Positions 44,101-55,780 of a stretch of DNA of 64,000 nucleotides are shown one piece after another. Origin of the DNA: Chrysoperla carnea (taxonomy: Eukaryota; Arthropoda; Insecta; Neuroptera; Chrysopidae); assembly GCF_905475395.1 (NCBI RefSeq), contig NC_058338.1, positions 68,273,435 to 68,337,434 of the forward strand, read 5' to 3'. Both the position numbers and the translations under genes were made by a program. Position 1 is the stretch's first letter. Each line of letters begins with the position of its first letter. A model generated the notes under the pieces. That model made no database searches, was not told the origin of the DNA, and saw nothing but the letters and a program-made list of their open reading frames with translations.

Positions 44101-47100
44101 TTACTGCGGGAACTTCACCATTCGTTTTGAAATTTTTTTGGGTGAGGAAGAGAATCATTAAATCATACTACCTCGCTAATGTTGTGAATGGATGTCACAA
44201 GTAGAATGTTAAAATTGTATATAGTCTTTCAAGAAAACTATTTCCTATGGGCGGTAAAAAACCACCTTCAAACTATGTTAAAATATAAAAACTATCATGA
44301 GTACATACGTTTTCGCTTCGTTTATGGTAGGTAAGGCAACGTATCTTTGCGTCCTCGACTGTTTAAGAATTCCATCATTGACGAGAGAAAATGTTCCTCC
44401 AAATATCATAGTAGGTAATGTTAATCGTTTGGTTAAACTTAATTCTATGCTGAATAAAATAAATGATATATTGTAAAACTGAATTGACTATTTTGGGAAA
44501 TTTTCCATCAAATATTACATATCATATCACCATTATATTTTGAGTAAATAATAATTATATATTTTTCGTATTTTTAGTTTGTTTCGTATTTGTTGCCTAC
44601 TAACACTGGAGTTTATTTGAAAAAAAAAGAAGTTAAAATCTGCCATATATCTCAGAAATAACGAATCCAATCGTCAAAAAGACCCAATTTTGTATTTCAT
44701 GCATGAAAATTATTCTAGAAAATTATTTTTATCCAAATCGAAAATAAAGAAATTTTATGAATGTTTTGCAATTTTTTTTCTCTTTGAAAAAATAAAAAAA
44801 AAATTTTTTTTTGAATGTTCGATATGAGCAATGACTTATCTGAGTATACTAATTATTACGGCTAAGAGTTGCACATTTTTGCTAATTACTTAAATTAGTT
44901 TCTTTTTGTAGAGGGTAATTATACCCCTTTTTCTTTGGGAACTTTCGCAATACAGAATACATTTAAAAATTTGGCTACCTACATGGATTTTTACTACTTC
45001 TCTATGATCCCATAAGATTGATTGGACATTAATGCAATAAATAGATAAAAATTTGAAATTATTGATGTTATTAATTGCAAATTAATACATACAAAATAAT
45101 TTTTTGATTAATGTAATTAGTCATTAAAAATTGAAATTTTAACATGTTATGAATAGCAAACGTTGAATAAACGTACACTCACTGTCAGAAAAATTGCTAC
45201 AGTTAAAACATTCTAAGCGTACTCATCATATGTTATGTTATAAGAGTAACACTTAGAATGTTTTAAAACGAGCATTTTTTGTGACATTGAGTATATATAT
45301 TTTCGATAATGTTGCTCCACCTTCTTAAAGATTAAATAGTACAAACTCCTATTTTATAAATTAAATATCATACATTACGTTAAAATAAAAAAACAGCAGT
45401 CTGACGAAGAGTTTTATAAATATCTTAATTAAAAAGATATCAAATTCACGAAAATTTTCGTCTGCCAAGAGGGAGAGTCAAAAGACGATTAGTTATAATT
45501 TTTAGTATTTAAATAATTAAATATATCCGATTAATAGCGTTGCTAGATGCTATATAAATTGAAATAATTAATTTACAGATTAAAATTTTTAATTTCTGTA
45601 AAAATAAATTGTTGAGTGTACTGTAAAATTACAGAATAGGTACCTACTGTCCAATCAACCTTAAGAAAATTCAATTAAAAATTTTGGAGAATTTTCCGTA
45701 TACGTTTTCGTAATAAGTAAAATAAAATTTTTACTCTGGAAAATGTAATCTTCCAGTGGCTACATTACGTTCAATTACTGTACCAAATCCTCCAATGTTC
45801 CATGTCGCTTTTACTAACACCAATAACATTGAACTTATCATAAAAAAAGCTTGCAGAAAATCAGTCCATATTACAGCACGAATTCCACCCTGAAAATTAA
45901 TACGATCATACAACATTAAAATAATTTTCCGTCCGATGTCAAAAATTAAAATTTGTAATAATAGGTAATATACAGGGTGGCCATTTTAATCTATAATGGC
46001 TAATAGCTCGTTTTTAGTTAACAACTAAAAACTAAAAAATAACTTTAAAAAAAGTTGCAGAGTTTAGTGGGGACATCATGTTCCGACATCAGATTGGACC
46101 TAGTTCTTGGGGTTACTTTAATACTAAATTTAGATTCTAAACGGTAAGAGATAGAATAGCATTTTAAATTAGAAAGTGGATCCTCATAAAAAAACTAACA
46201 TTTAGCATCCAAACAATTTTTTTCGAAAAATCGTCAACCAAGGAAAAATACTTTAGCCCAAAGTTGTCAATGGCAATGGGGGACATTCGCCTGTGTCCAT
46301 GACTTTGACCTACAATTATCGATCAATTTAAAGTGTATTTTCTTTCGGTGAAATGCAATAATGGCAAATTTTTATGTCAGAACTACATCTGATGTTAACT
46401 ACAAAACGAGCTATTAGACATTATAGATTAAAATGACCCACTCTGTATCATAATTGCATTTAAGCCTACATTCCGTTCAACTATCAAACGGGTATTTGCT
46501 GCTATTTATATAGGCTATAGATTATCAGCATGTAAGTAAAGGTAGGATATGTCCTGCATCGTGAATTCAATGGGGGTAGGCAGAATTAATAGGGTATAAT
46601 CGTTAGTCAAAAATAAATCATGAAATTTGAAAAAAGTTAAAATTTATGTAAAAATATACTTCAATATATTCTGATTTCGAGTCATAAAAGGACATTTTTC
46701 TTTTAAAATATTAAAATTAAAAATCGTAATTTTTAAACTGTATATCACGTGATCTAAAAAGCGGGTAAGTCCTGCTGTGATGTCATAGCGGTATGAGTCA
46801 TCATTTAGTTCAGTGTAGACAGCTGGGTATAATATATACATATAGATACTAAGTAATTAATTTTATTATAATCAGATGTCTATGAATATATCTGTCAAAA
46901 TTATTTGTGTTTTTTCGTATAGTGATACCCAAATTACGTCATTAAATTGGATGCCTGCGTTTTTGACAGTTTAAAAAAGGTTTAAAATTTAATTTAAGTT
47001 TTTGGCAAGAAAGCGTGTGTATTTTGAAAGAAATATAGCTCGTGTGCCACTCTTTGATAATTACCAAGCAAGTATAGAAAATACAAACTCCGCAAACAAG

Positions 47101-50100
47101 TAGTGTTATGATGTTCGTTTTTATTCCAGTAACTAAAGAAAAAAATATAATCATTATTAGAAAATAATATTCTTTGTATAAATATATATCTCATCGGGAT
47201 TGAGCTTTAGGGGTGTTCATGAGACTGCGGGACACCACCAGTTTTTTATAATGATAAATACAAACTTGAAACTTTGTGAGTTGCTTCGTTTTGACGAGTC
47301 ATTCATTCCTCAACGACTAAACTTTCCTCTACGATTTTTTTTCGAAAAGGCTGCGTTTTCAAATGAGCATGATGACGTCATACTTGAGTTATCGTTCTGA
47401 AAAAACACAGCAGGGAATTTGTCGGACACTATGACCACTTGGTAACATTCTAACATTAATAATTATCAAACAATAAAATATTTTGTCCGACATGCTGTTC
47501 TTAAGTATTTTTGTTTCTGAATACGTACATGGTTCACTTTTGCTTAATTGTATATTAATTATTAATGTTATCAAGTAGTCATATAGTGTCTGGGTCAGAC
47601 CTGACAAATTTCCTGCTACGTTCTTCAAAACGATAACTAAAATATGACGGACGTCATCATGCTCATTTGAAAACGCAGCCTTTTCGAAAAAAATTCTAGA
47701 GAAAAGTTTGGTAGACTCATTAAAAGAAAGCAACTCAAGAAGTTTCAAGTATGTATTTATCATTTAAAAAACCCGTGGTGCCCCACGGTCTATATATAAA
47801 ACTATATTTTTTTCCATACTGGCTATGGGTATAATTTTTTAAATTTTGATGATGTCATAAAGTTAAAAATTTGATTTATTTGATAACACTGGCAAATTTG
47901 ATTCGATCTTATTGGAATTATTTTTGAAACCCACTAATTTTGGGTCATTCTTTTCAGTTGTGATATCCGTTTTTCCGTTTTTTGCTAGGTATCACTTATG
48001 TGCTTAATTCCGGGACTAGGGCACCACATTCTTGAATCCAATTAGAGCTAGGTTAATTTTGATCCCAAATTTGAAAAGTATGACCCAAATTTAGTAGGAT
48101 TACATACTTCGTTGATCAAAATTGGATAAAATTTGGATGTGATAGAGCAAAAGCAAATTTGTTGGATTCTGATGGCGTCATAAAGTTGAACAATTCGATT
48201 TTTTTGACAACAGAGGCAAATTTGATCCGATCTTATTGGAATTTTTTTTGAAACCCACTAATTTTGGGTCAATCTTTTCAGTTGTTATGCTACATTCTTA
48301 AAACCCATTAGACCTAGGTTAATTTTGATCACAAAGATAGGAGGACCCAAATCTAGTAGGATTACATACTTGGTTTATCAAAATTGCCAAAATGGTACTT
48401 CTTTATACATTTATTGAACAGCGAATTAATTAATAACAACTACAATTTTAATCCAATTTTGGTTGTATTACTCTGTATTATTTCCTTTATTTATTATCAA
48501 CAAAATTTTGATTTTGGGTATTAATCAGTTCCGTAAGCAAAATACCCCAATATTATTTAATAGATTAATGAGTTCCTTAAAAATATGCTTTGATCGGAAA
48601 GGTAGAGAGAAATCAATACTTTAAATTGATAATCTATCATTTGAATAAATTAAAAAAGTTTATCAATTAAATGTACAGGACTCTTTAAGGTAAAATGGCA
48701 CGATTATGGCTTCTCTCCCTACTTTTGTCTTTAAGAGTTATATACTAGCAGTATACGAATTTTCATCAAAATCATTAGAACCGATCCCGATATATATAAG
48801 GCGCAGCCTAAATACTCGCCTTCGGCGCTATGTACTCTCTTTTTGGCCCCGATTATTACCAAAGAACTTATTATTTTTATGTATACATAAATATTTTAGA
48901 CATACCTACCTAAATCTCTTTCAATTGGAAAGCAAGTGAATATTTAAGTCAAGTTAACAACTTACCATGATTGAGAGCCAACGCTGGTACATATATTACA
49001 AGTGGCAGCCATAGAATCTAAAAAATAAATATCCAAGAAACAGTGCCGGAAAGTTTGACTACGCTAGAAAAACTTTAAATAATTATTTTACAGTCGTACA
49101 AAGTTTTATAAAAAACTTTTTTAAAGCATTAAGAATTCTTACTAACTTTTTTAGCAAGTTTTATTAACTCTGAAAAACTCTTCTGGAAGAGTCCGAAATC
49201 TTATTTTTTATATAAATTACTCTGATTTAATACGTTAAATTAAATTTTTCCACAAGGGATTGCAATAAAAAAAATTTAACAAAATTTATTGAGTGTACAT
49301 TATTTTGTGTAAGCTGTGTTCATATTGTGTATAAGTAATTTTAAAGCATACCTTACCCCAAACCCTTGACAAAAACCGTTACCTTTGACAAAACGATCTC
49401 TTAGTTCACACTAATCAATCGATCATCCTAATAACGGAGAAAAACTGATCTTATGATGACCATAGAACACAAATCATAAAATTGCAATATCATTGAATAA
49501 GAAAATGTAATTAATATGATTGTGAACTAGGATATTGAATTGCGAATAAATAAAATGTGTAATTCCGCCACTGTCAAGAAACACTGATTATTGTCATATT
49601 AATCGACCCATGATTATAAATCCCCGACAGTATAAAATCTCTTTTTTGATATTTGTTTCTCAAAACGTAGCATTCCTTTCCTTAATCCGCTTTTCCGCGA
49701 TTCATAAAATTTTTTGTAAACCGTTTAAAAATTATTTTTGTGTAAAGAGAGACAATTTCCGATGTTAATATTTTTTGAAAACTTGATTTGATTTGATTAC
49801 ATACCTGATCAAAAATATATAAAAAAGATCCAAGTCGTCGTAAAGATTTATCAAATCGCCTTTCTAAGTACTGAAAGCAGAATAAATCGAAAGGTATTAT
49901 AAGAAAGTGTTCGTTAAAAAAATGAATACTTGAATTGACTGAGTTAATTGTTGAAATACTATGTATAGACGGTGTTGATTATGCAATCGCTTTCCTTTTA
50001 ACGTCACCTAAGTAAAGTCGTGTATATATAACAGGACTGTGGTGTCACACACACATAAATGATTTTCCCATATAATACATACTATATGATGCTTTAATGT

Positions 50101-52840
50101 TCTAACTTAATTTGCGCCCTCAAGGGTAAACAGTGATGTTTACGAAAATAGGTTACAAAAAAGTAGTTTATTTTTTTATAAGGAACATTTTTTAAAAAAT
50201 TTTGTTCTACCTCTAAGTGTTTACAAGATGGGTCTTACGGATCCAAAACCCAATTGGCCTATGTAGCTTATTTACGAACTCGATCTCCCTTTGTACGTCC
50301 TAAGCATGCTATAATAATTTCTACTTGATATCTCTTTTAGTTATCGTTTTCACAGACAGGCAGACGAAAGGACAACCGGAAATGAATTATATGAACATCT
50401 ATATCAAATTTTTGCTCGTAGCATCAATATTTTTAAGCGTTACAAACTTGGGACTAAAGTTAGTATACCTTGATATATTTCATATATGCATGGTATAAAA
50501 AGTTAAAAAAATACCCATAAAGCTATTTAATACTACGAACCTCATAAGTCGAAGTTAATTTTAAATCCATAAAAACTGGTAAATATATGTAATTACCAAT
50601 AAATCCCACGAATATATCGTTTAATTCTATGTAAAAATATTGTATACCAAATACATAAACTTCAGCAGGTAATCCCAAAAATGTTATGGCAGAAATGTAA
50701 CTGAAAAGAAATTTTTGTTTAGACTTATGACTGAAATGTCTTCATTTCCAACTAGGGGAAGGTGTCCTATAATGATCTCCCTAAGAAAAAATGTAATTTA
50801 TAGCCAAACTATTCGAAATGTGTATACCGTCGAAATATTTTTGGTTTCTTTATTAAAGTGTTGCAATATTGGCATGTCGATCTCTTTTGATTTGTTTAAA
50901 TTCTTAGAACTGTTCAATATTTTTCAAAAGGGATCGTTTTACTATCCTTGTAAGAATAGGTGGGTAAAATGATCTTATTGCATTTTTTACCAAATAGTTT
51001 ACATAAAATATTAGCCATTCTTTACGTTGCATCAACGATCTAGTACGAAAACTAAAATCACTGGTAAAATCAATCTAAATCAACACATTCAAGATTCGCC
51101 ACATGATGGGAAATCATTTCATCTCATTTTAACGTATGTAAAGGGGATTATTTTACCCGAAACGACTTATTTGAATATCTTCATAAAAACTGACCTTAAA
51201 ATTTATTATCAAAATGTGTTATAATCGTATTAAAAGTAAAACAACCAGCCAAGAGTAAAACAACCAGCCGGCAATAACAAACACAAAAAAAGAAACTTTA
51301 CGTAGAAAGTCTTACCATACGTAGATCATAAGCAATAAAACTAAAATTTTTGCTACAAAATACAAAATAACTTATACATTGCCATGACTCATACATCGAT
51401 AAATATACTAGATGGCCCTGTTGGTTCACTTAAAACAACGAGAGAACATTTTATCCTAAGGGATCATTATAGAGCACTTTTCCCTAGGTACACAATTGAA
51501 ATCAAAAACTTTTTAGACTTTTTATTAAAATTACATAAAATATGCCGGTGACAGAGCAAAATATTTTTCGTAAATATAAAAATGAAAGAAAAAATGGCCA
51601 AATGATAACTTTGTATAAATTTCTTATTTTGTATAAATTTGCAGTTTCTTATTTTGTATAAATTTGCTTCTGTAATTTTTACTAATATTATTCGAGTATC
51701 GAGATCTCAAAATTAAAAGTTATAACAAGTGAAAACAAACAATTGACTGAGTTAATTGTTGAAATACCATGCATAGTCAACAAACATGTGACACATACAT
51801 AACTGATAATCAAGTATAGTACATATTATAAAATTTCCGCCTAATTGGCGCTCTCACGGGTAAACAGTGATGTTTACGAAAAAATGTTTCAAACAAAAGT
51901 TGTTTAATTTTTGATAAGAAACATTTTTTACATTTAAACTTATGTTCTATCTCTATCGGTTTACAAGATGGGTCCTACGGACCCAAGACCCAATTGACCT
52001 ATGATGCTCATTTACGAACTTGACCTCACTTTTTACGTCCTGAGTACGATGTAAAAATTTCAGCTCGATATCTTTTTTCGTTTTTGAGTTATCGTGTCCA
52101 CAGACGGACGGACAACCGAAAATGGACTAATTAGGTGATTTAGTGAACACCTATGACAAATTTTTTTTTCCTAGCATCATTATTTTTAAGCGTTACAAAC
52201 TTGGGACTAAACTTAATATAATATGTATATTTCATATATACATGGTATAATTAACGAAGCCTTATCTTGTTAAGGCTGTACCAGAAAAAAAAGCACCGAA
52301 GGATTTTCCCCTTAGAATATCTTATCCCCAAGGCATCCCTTTTCTGCTGTGTAAAGCATAGGCAAAACTGTTTGTTGTGGTTTAGATGAGAGCAGTTGTG
52401 AACTAAATCAGAAATGTCTAGCCTCAAATTTTCATAAATACAACATTTTGACTTGAACACATATTTAGCCAATAAAATCTATTGTAATTCTACAAGCCTG
52501 CCTCTACGTAGGTTCAGTAGAGAAGAGACAGATCACCTTCTCTGTTCTCCCCTCGGTACACCTATGCACAAAATCTTCCATTTCTGCAGTACGCGTACGG
52601 TAAGAATAGTACAATCGTAGTAATTGGATAATCTATCATAAAAATTTCAATATCGTACCTGACAACAAGTGAAATTGCAACTGGCCATATTGTCATATTT
52701 TCATCTCCAATTAAATATTCTCTAACATTTTTGGGTACTTTATAAAATCCAAAATATATTCCAATTAAAATACATACTAACAACATTATAATAAATACCA
52801 CATAATCTGGCAAAGTAAATAAATTTTTTGAAATATCCAT
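41142..52840 (-). CDS. SLC5-family sodium:solute symporter, gene A (SMVT/SMCT-like)
   Basis: Thirteen coding exons: 52659-52840, 50541-50700, 49805-49870, 48966-49017, 47065-47132, 45735-45889, 44309-44449, 43895-44003, 43541-43831, 42258-42344, 41986-42167, 41722-41923 and 41142-41204. They give 585 residues in unbroken phase. It should be a plasma-membrane Na+-coupled transporter with about 13 membrane helices. Family marks are ITFLGLPAEVYVFG (exon 2), TSTYEYLERRFDKSLRRLGS (2-3), ALALNHVTGIKT (4-5), GGIRAVIWTDFLQ (6), TQRYVALPT (7), CDPVTTN and SAKDQLLPLLVVD (8-9), GLFLAGVLSASLSSLSGSLNS with the Na+-site serines (about 336-356), and GPLLGVFTLG (10). Insect relatives of this type are annotated as multivitamin or monocarboxylate transporters; the substrate cannot be read here. 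The start MDISKNLF has a good Kozak context. The exon 2 donor is the unusual GAG|GTTCGT, shared with gene B. Confidence 0.9.
45971..46447. mobile_element. TIR element in SLC5 gene A intron 5
   Basis: The intron runs 45890-47064. The element starts TACAGGGTGGCCATTTTAAT and ends with the near-complement ACCCACTCTGTA, inverted over about 40 bp including AATCTATAATG and GCTCGTTTT blocks. Non-coding, 477 bases. TA at both outer ends may be the target duplication. Confidence 0.7.
47223..47790. mobile_element. Fold-back element in SLC5 gene A intron 4
   Basis: Ends GACTGCGGGACACCACC and GGTGCCCCACGGTC are imperfect inverted repeats. Homology of the arms continues inward for about 200 bases (ATGATAAATACA, CTTGAAAC, CGAAAAGGCTGCGTTTTC, GACGTCAT). 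The intron (47133-48965) is otherwise AT-rich. The antisense open frames seen here follow from the palindrome and are not genes. Confidence 0.7.
47885..48400. repeat. Two diverged direct repeats in SLC5 gene A intron 4
   Basis: Two units of about 250-300 bases in the same orientation share GGCAAATTTGAT, GATCTTATTGGAAT, AACCCACTAATTTTGGGTCA and TAGTAGGATTACATACTT. They are diverged by small changes and one internal length difference. Non-coding tandem duplication; no element ends recognised. Confidence 0.6.
49935..50497 (+). repeat. Dispersed repeat family R, copy 2 (SLC5 gene A intron 2)
   Basis: Starts AATTGACTGAGTTAATTG, then GAAATACTATGTATAG, and ends CATATATGCATGGTATA. It contains the family blocks GTAAACAGTGATGTTTACGA, TTACAAGATGGGTC, CAGACAGGCAGACG and GCGTTACAAACTTGGGACT. 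About 560 bases, non-coding. It lies just downstream of exon 2 and does not disturb its donor. Confidence 0.75.
51740..52248 (+). repeat. Dispersed repeat family R, copy 3 (SLC5 gene A intron 1)
   Basis: Same start (AATTGACTGAGTTAATTG, GAAATACCATGCATAG) and end (TTCATATATACATGGTAT) as copy 2, in the same orientation, about 500 bases. It lacks part of the region between the start block and the GTAAACAGTGATGTTTACGA block. Confidence 0.75.
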
Positions 52841-53007
52841 TTTCCTTCTTTTAAACAATTAAAATTGTACAAAATCTATCGTTATTTTAAAATTAAAACG
52901 TGTTAAAAATCAACTAGTACAATCAAACTAAACGGAAAATATTAATGCTTTTAAAAAATTTTTCAAATTGTTTATAAGATTGTTAAAACTTCGTAAAAAA
53001 AAGTCAA

Positions 53008-54054
53008 CCTCTCGTAGGCGTACCTTACAACTTTTTTTTGGGGGGGGGGGGGTTAGTTGCGAGTTTTAATCAGTTTTTTTTTTACAAATTACTAAAAACC
53101 TATGCATCAAATAAAAAAAAAGTTCGATTAAAAGTTCTAGCTGAAGTAAGCCGTTAGAACAAAAGTTTAAAGGTAAAACTTATTCCTTATAAAAAAATTA
53201 ACAATTTTTATTTGAATCATTATTTCGTAAATATCACTATTTACGTCACTATACTATTTACGTGACTTCATCACTATTACCGCGAAGGCGCTGCTTAGGA
53301 AAACACTTTGGTGTCCATTTTCTCCAACATTAAATAAAAAAAGGGTGCTGATTTTTTCAGGTTAACTTGAACTAGTAGTTTTGTGAAACATTCTAGAAAC
53401 ACAAAAAAAAAAAAATTCGAAATTTTGGAGCGCTCTTACAGGTAAACAAAGATGTTTAGAAAAAAATATTTCAAACAAAAATTGTTTATTTTTGTTCTCT
53501 CTAACGGTTTACAAGATGGTTTCTTTTTTATTTGATTGAATGAGCAAAAAATTCTAAAAAATTCTTTCAAAATTTTCGAAAATTTAGAAATTTTTGCAAG
53601 TATTTTCTGAAGTTTTTTTTTTTTTTTTTTTTTTTTTAGAAGATTTACCACAAAGCTATTAGTTGAAATTAATCAATTAATCTGTCCATTTTGTTGCGCC
53701 CTCACTAGTAAACAGTGATGTTTACGAAAGAATGATTCAAATAAAGGTTGTTAATTTTTTTATAAGGAATAACTTTTACACGTAAACTTTTGTTCTATCT
53801 CTTACGGTTTATTAGATGGATACTTTTTCATTTGATTGAATGAGCAAAAAAATTCCATTTTAAAATGGGCTATCGCGATCAATTTTGAAGGTAGCAAGTC
53901 GAGAGAAAAAACGAAAATGTTTACAAATACTTCAGCTAGAACTTTTAATCGAACTTTTATTTTATTTGATGCGTAGTTTTTTTGTAATTCGTAAGAAACT
54001 GATTAAAACCCCCAACTACCCACCAAAAAGGGGGTTAGGTACGCCCCTGAGAGA
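53008..54054. mobile_element. About 1-kb inverted-repeat element carrying family R core sequence
   Basis: Left end CTCTCGTAGGCGTACCTTAC and right end GTTAGGTACGCCCCTGAGAG are imperfect inverted repeats of at least 140 bases. Both include TAGAACTTTTAATCGAAC-type blocks, and a G run of 13 lies at 53040-53052. Inverted family-R core lies at about 53155-53270. Direct copies of that core lie at about 53430-53560 and 53693-53860, the last containing AAACAGTGATGTTTACGAAA. Family R may therefore be a relative or a deletion product of this larger palindromic element. Confidence 0.55.
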
Positions 54055-54490
54055 CCGACCTTATTTACAAGGTTTTTACAACCTGATAACTGTGCAAAAT
54101 TTCAAAGATGTATTCCTTTTTTTTTATTACCATGATTTTATTTTATTTTATTTTATTAGACTAAATAAAATATCTAATATCTAACTATAAAATGCATATA
54201 AGAACCAACATGTATACATTTATTTTATCCTGAGTATTTAAAATGGCGATAAGAAGTTATATTTTGTACACATAATAGCAAACATGATAAGTATATCAAA
54301 AAATTTTCCATTGGTAGGACTTTCGAAATCGACAAATGTTAATGGTTTTCTGTATTAATTATTGTCACTTTACATTATTGGAAAATAGTTAGTAAGAAGG
54401 AAGAGTTCACATTGTAACCCAGCACGCATAAAAATAACCCTCATAGAATAGGCTTTTGTCCTAAATATGAAAAATTGTTTTATACGTCAC

Positions 54491-54555
<65 letters not shown>

Positions 54556-55780
54556 TTAATATAGAAATAACAAATATTATAATATAGAAACAATCAATAA
54601 TATTAATAATATGATCTATTTATTTATTTATTGAACTATTTATTTATAATAATCTATTAGTACGTGGAGAGGACAGCTTAATCATGCGTTTTATTTAAAA
54701 TATGACTAACTTTGAATTGTTCACGTGTAAATGGTATATAAAAAAAAAATGTAAATGGTATAGTAAAAATCAAATTGAAATCGTTAACAAATAAGAATTA
54801 ATTACACATTATTGCATTAGAAATATAGAAAAAAAGAGACAAATTGCACAAATTTTTATTTTAAATGTAAACTAACAAAATTATTAATTTAAATTTAATA
54901 CAAAATAATACTAAATTTTCTATGTAGGTAATACATATTTACAAACCAGAAACTTATATACCTATCCATACAATTATATTGATAAAGTCGTTTATGGTTA
55001 CCATGGGAACAACCTGAAATAAAACTCATACACGATGCCAATAAAGATTTACGCTCACAAAATAAATTAAATACCATCAATGTTTGTTTATTGCTAAACT
55101 AGAAAAATGGAGGGAAATCAGAATGCTACCATACTAGTTACCGTGGTAACACAACATACGGTTTTCGCCATGTATTTCGTTATGTATTTCTTATATTTAT
55201 AATTGTGGGAAGAATATCAGTTTCCTTACCGTAGAAAAACGTATACTTACTGAAGGAGTACTTGCTCGAAAATACTTTGTATTCTAGGTGGAAAAATACT
55301 ATTTTTTCATTGTAATATTATTATTTCCGAATTCGTGAGTTTAATTTTTATTTATTTTGTAGGCGAATAATTGTAATAGTAAATGGTAGATAAGAAATTG
55401 TCACGCCTGACTTTTTTTTTTTATAAATTAATGTTAAATTTGTTGCATCTACATATATGAAATAAAAAATAAAAAATTTAAAGAAAATTAATTTTAAGTA
55501 AAAAATAATGAAGTTAAGAGAAAATAAAATAAATGAGTTGTGTATCAATATTTGAACGGCGATATTTTCTATAATTCTGCACACCCTAACATGTTTTTAG
55601 AACATAAGAAAACAATTGCATTTAAATTCTCAAAATACAAAGAGATAGAGGACATGTTTTAAAATGCAAAATCGGTCTGTATAAACAGTAAATGGAAAAT
55701 TTGTCATAAGATATTTTGACCTCGTAGTTTACCAGAAGCCAACATAAATACGTTTTTTCTTTCGTTAATGTGTGGTAATT
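54055..55780. other. Spacer between the two SLC5 genes, with a TA microsatellite
   Basis: AT-rich intergenic DNA. An (AT)n tract of about 60 bases lies at 54491-54553. The 3' UTR of gene B begins at its right edge. The promoter of gene A should lie left of this stretch (52841 onward), but no element could be defined. Confidence 0.5.

Noticed and set aside
47223-47790. Antisense protein-coding frames in SLC5 gene A intron 4
   Set aside because: Both strands encode similar peptides because the segment is an inverted repeat.
50715-51224. Two plus-strand frames in SLC5 gene A intron 1
   Set aside because: No motif, antisense to the host gene, composition like surrounding intron.
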